DNA from: Bifidobacterium criceti
GTDB taxonomy: Bacteria > Actinomycetota > Actinomycetes > Actinomycetales > Bifidobacteriaceae
Assembly (NCBI RefSeq): GCF_002286935.1
Contig: NZ_MVOH01000002.1
Span: forward strand, 107,708-171,707
DNA: 64,000 bases
Reading direction: 5' to 3'
A program made the position numbers and the translations under genes. Below are positions 63,486-64,000 of this stretch, one piece after another (the stretch's first letter is position 1; each line of letters opens with the position of its first letter). Below the pieces are notes generated by a model that did no database searches, had not been told where the DNA came from, and saw nothing but the letters and a program-made list of their open reading frames with translations.

Positions 63486-64000
63486 TCATTGGGGCATGCT
63501 GGTCGTGGTTGATTGGTTGTTGGTGTGGTCGAACATGAGGGCTTCGCTCATGCGTCGGCTTGGTCCGTGGAATTCGATGAGGCGTCCGTGGTGGACGATG
63601 CGGTCGACGATCGCGGCGGCGAGTTTGTCATCCGCGAAGATGGTGCCCCATTTGCCGAATTCGATGTTGGTGGTGAAGATGATGCTGCGTCGTTCATAGG
63701 CGCCGGCGATGATCTGGTAGAGCAGGCGGGCGCCGTCGATGTCGAAGGGCACGTAGCCGAATTCATCGAGGATGATCAGATCGGCGCGGGCCAGGTCCTT
63801 GAGGATCTGATCGAGACTGCCGGCGCGTTTGGCCTTGCCCAGTTGCAGGACGAGTTCGGCGGTCTGGCAGAAGCGCACGGCGCGTCCCTGTCCGATGGCT
63901 TTGACGCCCAGGGCGGTGGCCAGGTGGGTCTTGCCTCGTCCGGTGCGTCCGTAGAAGACGAGGTCCTGGGCGTGGTCGAGGAACTCGAGGCTGGTGAGTT
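63486..64000 (-). CDS. istB: IS21-family transposition helper ATPase IstB (partial, N-terminus outside window)
   Basis: AAA+ helper protein of IS21 transposition, working with the IstA transposase, which should lie upstream beyond the window. The visible part starts within LEFLDHAQDLVFYGRTGRGK, where GRTGRGKTH is the Walker A motif, followed by Walker B LIILDEFGYVPFD, sensor segment IIFTTNIEFGKW, and the end HGRLIEFHGPSRRMSEAL. About 171 C-terminal residues are visible. Its GC-rich style differs from the AT-rich DUF4422 gene beside it. Confidence 0.92.
   Translation of the reverse strand, partial: LTSLEFLDHAQDLVFYGRTGRGKTHLATALGVKAIGQGRAVRFCQTAELVLQLGKAKRAGSLDQILKDLARADLIILDEFGYVPFDIDGARLLYQIIAGAYERRSIIFTTNIEFGKWGTIFADDKLAAAIVDRIVHHGRLIEFHGPSRRMSEALMFDHTNNQSTTTSMPQ

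Overview
The window is a piece of a high-GC, low-intron-free bacterial chromosome that looks like Bifidobacterium. The basis is GC-rich coding with G/C third positions, the fused RmlC-RmlD protein, a Maf-Nudix fusion, a pdxS-pdxT pair, a GlxR/Crp-like regulator upstream of a class A penicillin-binding protein, and aggregation-factor type lysozyme-like cell-wall proteins. Species-level placement is not possible from the sequence alone. No rRNA, tRNA or CRISPR array was found.

Region 1 (1-18.6 kb) is core housekeeping. On the minus strand lie a class A PBP (cut by the window edge), a Crp-family regulator, a lipoate-protein ligase with swapped domain order, a TM2 protein, a 43-residue Cys-rich peptide, leuB, an S9 oligopeptidase, an App1-like phosphatase, an orphan glycine-cleavage H protein, a NudC-type NADH pyrophosphatase, an alpha/beta hydrolase and a Nudix-like protein. 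On the plus strand lie thioredoxin and a G5/lysozyme-like secreted protein. Two non-coding tandem repeat arrays occur here (three 52-bp units; four 93-bp units each made of 53+40 bp).

Region 2 (16.5-34.3 kb) is a surface polysaccharide locus: a DUF4012 membrane protein, dTDP-rhamnose synthesis (rmlA, rmlCD, rmlB), a Wzx-type flippase, six family-2 glycosyltransferases, a DUF4422 protein, a Caps_synth-type transferase, UDP-glucose dehydrogenase and the priming polyprenyl-phosphate glycosylphosphotransferase. No polymerase is visible in this block.

Region 3 (34.6-56.5 kb) mixes core genes (MFS exporter, MntH, HNH nuclease, Maf-Nudix, pdxS/pdxT, a fused CydDC-like ABC transporter, an acyl-CoA ligase) with accessory islands: three related acyltransferase-3 membrane proteins, a decayed DUF559-type gene, an Mrr-type nuclease and an orphan protein resembling the CBASS effector Cap16. 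The third acyltransferase sits inside a duplication of pdxT: an intact pdxT with a foreign-looking 3' end precedes it, and the displaced 3' two-thirds of pdxT with its terminator follows it.

Region 4 (56.9-63.4 kb) is a lower-GC second polysaccharide block with an EpsG-like polymerase and paralogues of region 2 enzymes (Caps_synth, DUF4422, two GT2). It begins with a GT4 gene that is out of frame at a seven-G run and has a late nonsense codon, and it ends at an IS21-type istB gene cut by the window edge. Inference: regions 2 and 4 together supply priming, precursor synthesis, chain assembly, flipping and polymerisation of a rhamnose-containing surface polymer, possibly O-acylated by the three acyltransferases.
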